From NCBI GenBank assembly GCA_046756445.1, contig JBHHWI010000088.1, positions 1-12,930 on the forward strand: a stretch of 12,930 bases of DNA. The letters are read 5' to 3'. The notes below the pieces were generated by a model. The model was not told where the DNA came from and made no database searches. It saw only the letters and a list, made by a program, of their open reading frames with translations. Made by a program: the position numbers and the translations under genes. Origin of the DNA: JACZWL01 sp046756445 (GTDB taxonomy: Bacteria > Pseudomonadota > Gammaproteobacteria > Steroidobacterales > Woeseiaceae). Of the stretch, positions 12,785 to 12,930 are shown piece after piece. The number at the start of each line of letters is the position of its first letter. Position 1 is the first letter of the stretch.

Positions 12785-12930
12785 AACCTATCTCAACATA
12801 CCCCGTGAGCCGCATTTCTGCTCTCGAAGCTCGCTCGGCGAGGCGCTCGCCGCGTCCAAATCGTAAGGTCATTGGCAAGGCGAGCAACGACGTCCGACGG
12901 GCTTCGAGAGCGAAACCCGGATGGGCAGTG
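12785..12930. repeat. Non-coding stretch with inverted repeats at the window edge
   Basis: GCTCTCGAAGC (12820-12830) is repeated inverted as GCTTCGAGAGC (12901-12911), with partial similarity extending outward into CCGCATTTCT and its counterpart. Between them a smaller palindrome pairs GGCGAG (12837-12842) with CTCGCC (12846-12851) around a 3-nt loop. A minus-strand frame is open from the edge to 12793 (46 codons), but such a short frame proves nothing. The layout suggests a dispersed repeat or the remnant of a mobile element, or a structured transcript end after the permease. I cannot name a family. Confidence 0.5.

Overview
The window looks like ordinary chromosomal core DNA from a gammaproteobacterium, GC-rich by eye. 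Three things point there: the 5' end of a 16S rRNA gene with a leader closely resembling that of enteric bacteria (boxA and boxC), full-length gammaproteobacterial-type tyrS, ppk1, ppx, erpA, rppH and anmK, and the order rrn-tyrS / M23 peptidase-anmK that I recall from Pseudomonas and relatives. I cannot name the species. Motifs and gene content would fit an uncultured or marine lineage of the Chromatiales, Woeseia or Xanthomonadales type, but that is a guess.

Left part (1-2960, all minus strand). tyrS is followed after 17 bp by a gene for an exported protein of unknown function with TPR-like helices. About 100 bp further on lies the promoter region of an rRNA operon. It has a strong P1 with perfect TATAAT and TTGACC boxes, a probable P2, and then a leader that carries a 31-bp-stem palindromic repeat and a smaller A/T-flanked hairpin, both resembling REP/RAYT-type repeats. 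BoxA, boxC and the first ~73 nt of 16S complete the region.

Middle (2961-7842, plus strand). Divergent from tyrS, a sigma70-type promoter drives a membrane-anchored M23 (MepM-like) peptidoglycan endopeptidase. Its stop codon directly abuts the start of anmK, which recycles anhydroMurNAc, so cell-wall cleavage and recycling are co-transcribed. ppk1 (polyphosphate kinase) follows from its own probable extended -10 promoter.

Right part (7855-11748, minus strand). A hairpin separates ppk1 from the convergent ppx (exopolyphosphatase), so the enzymes that make and degrade polyphosphate face each other. ppx is the last gene of a tight cluster: membrane coiled-coil protein (DUF6776-like) - bactofilin - erpA - ppx, with rppH 149 bp upstream on the same strand. 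ppx has no ATG, GTG or TTG codon in front of its conserved N-terminal phosphate-binding motif. Its frame is the same as erpA's and is separated from it only by erpA's TGA stop, with an ATA codon where a start would be expected.

Right edge (11801-12930). Divergent from rppH, a FecCD/BtuC-type ABC permease starts at a TTG with a strong ribosome binding site. It is followed not by the usual ATPase gene but by a non-coding stretch with inverted repeats that runs off the window.

I found no CRISPR array, tRNA, transposase gene or obvious defence system. The points most worth a second look are the ppx start, the repeat inside the rRNA leader, and the bactofilin / membrane coiled-coil pair.
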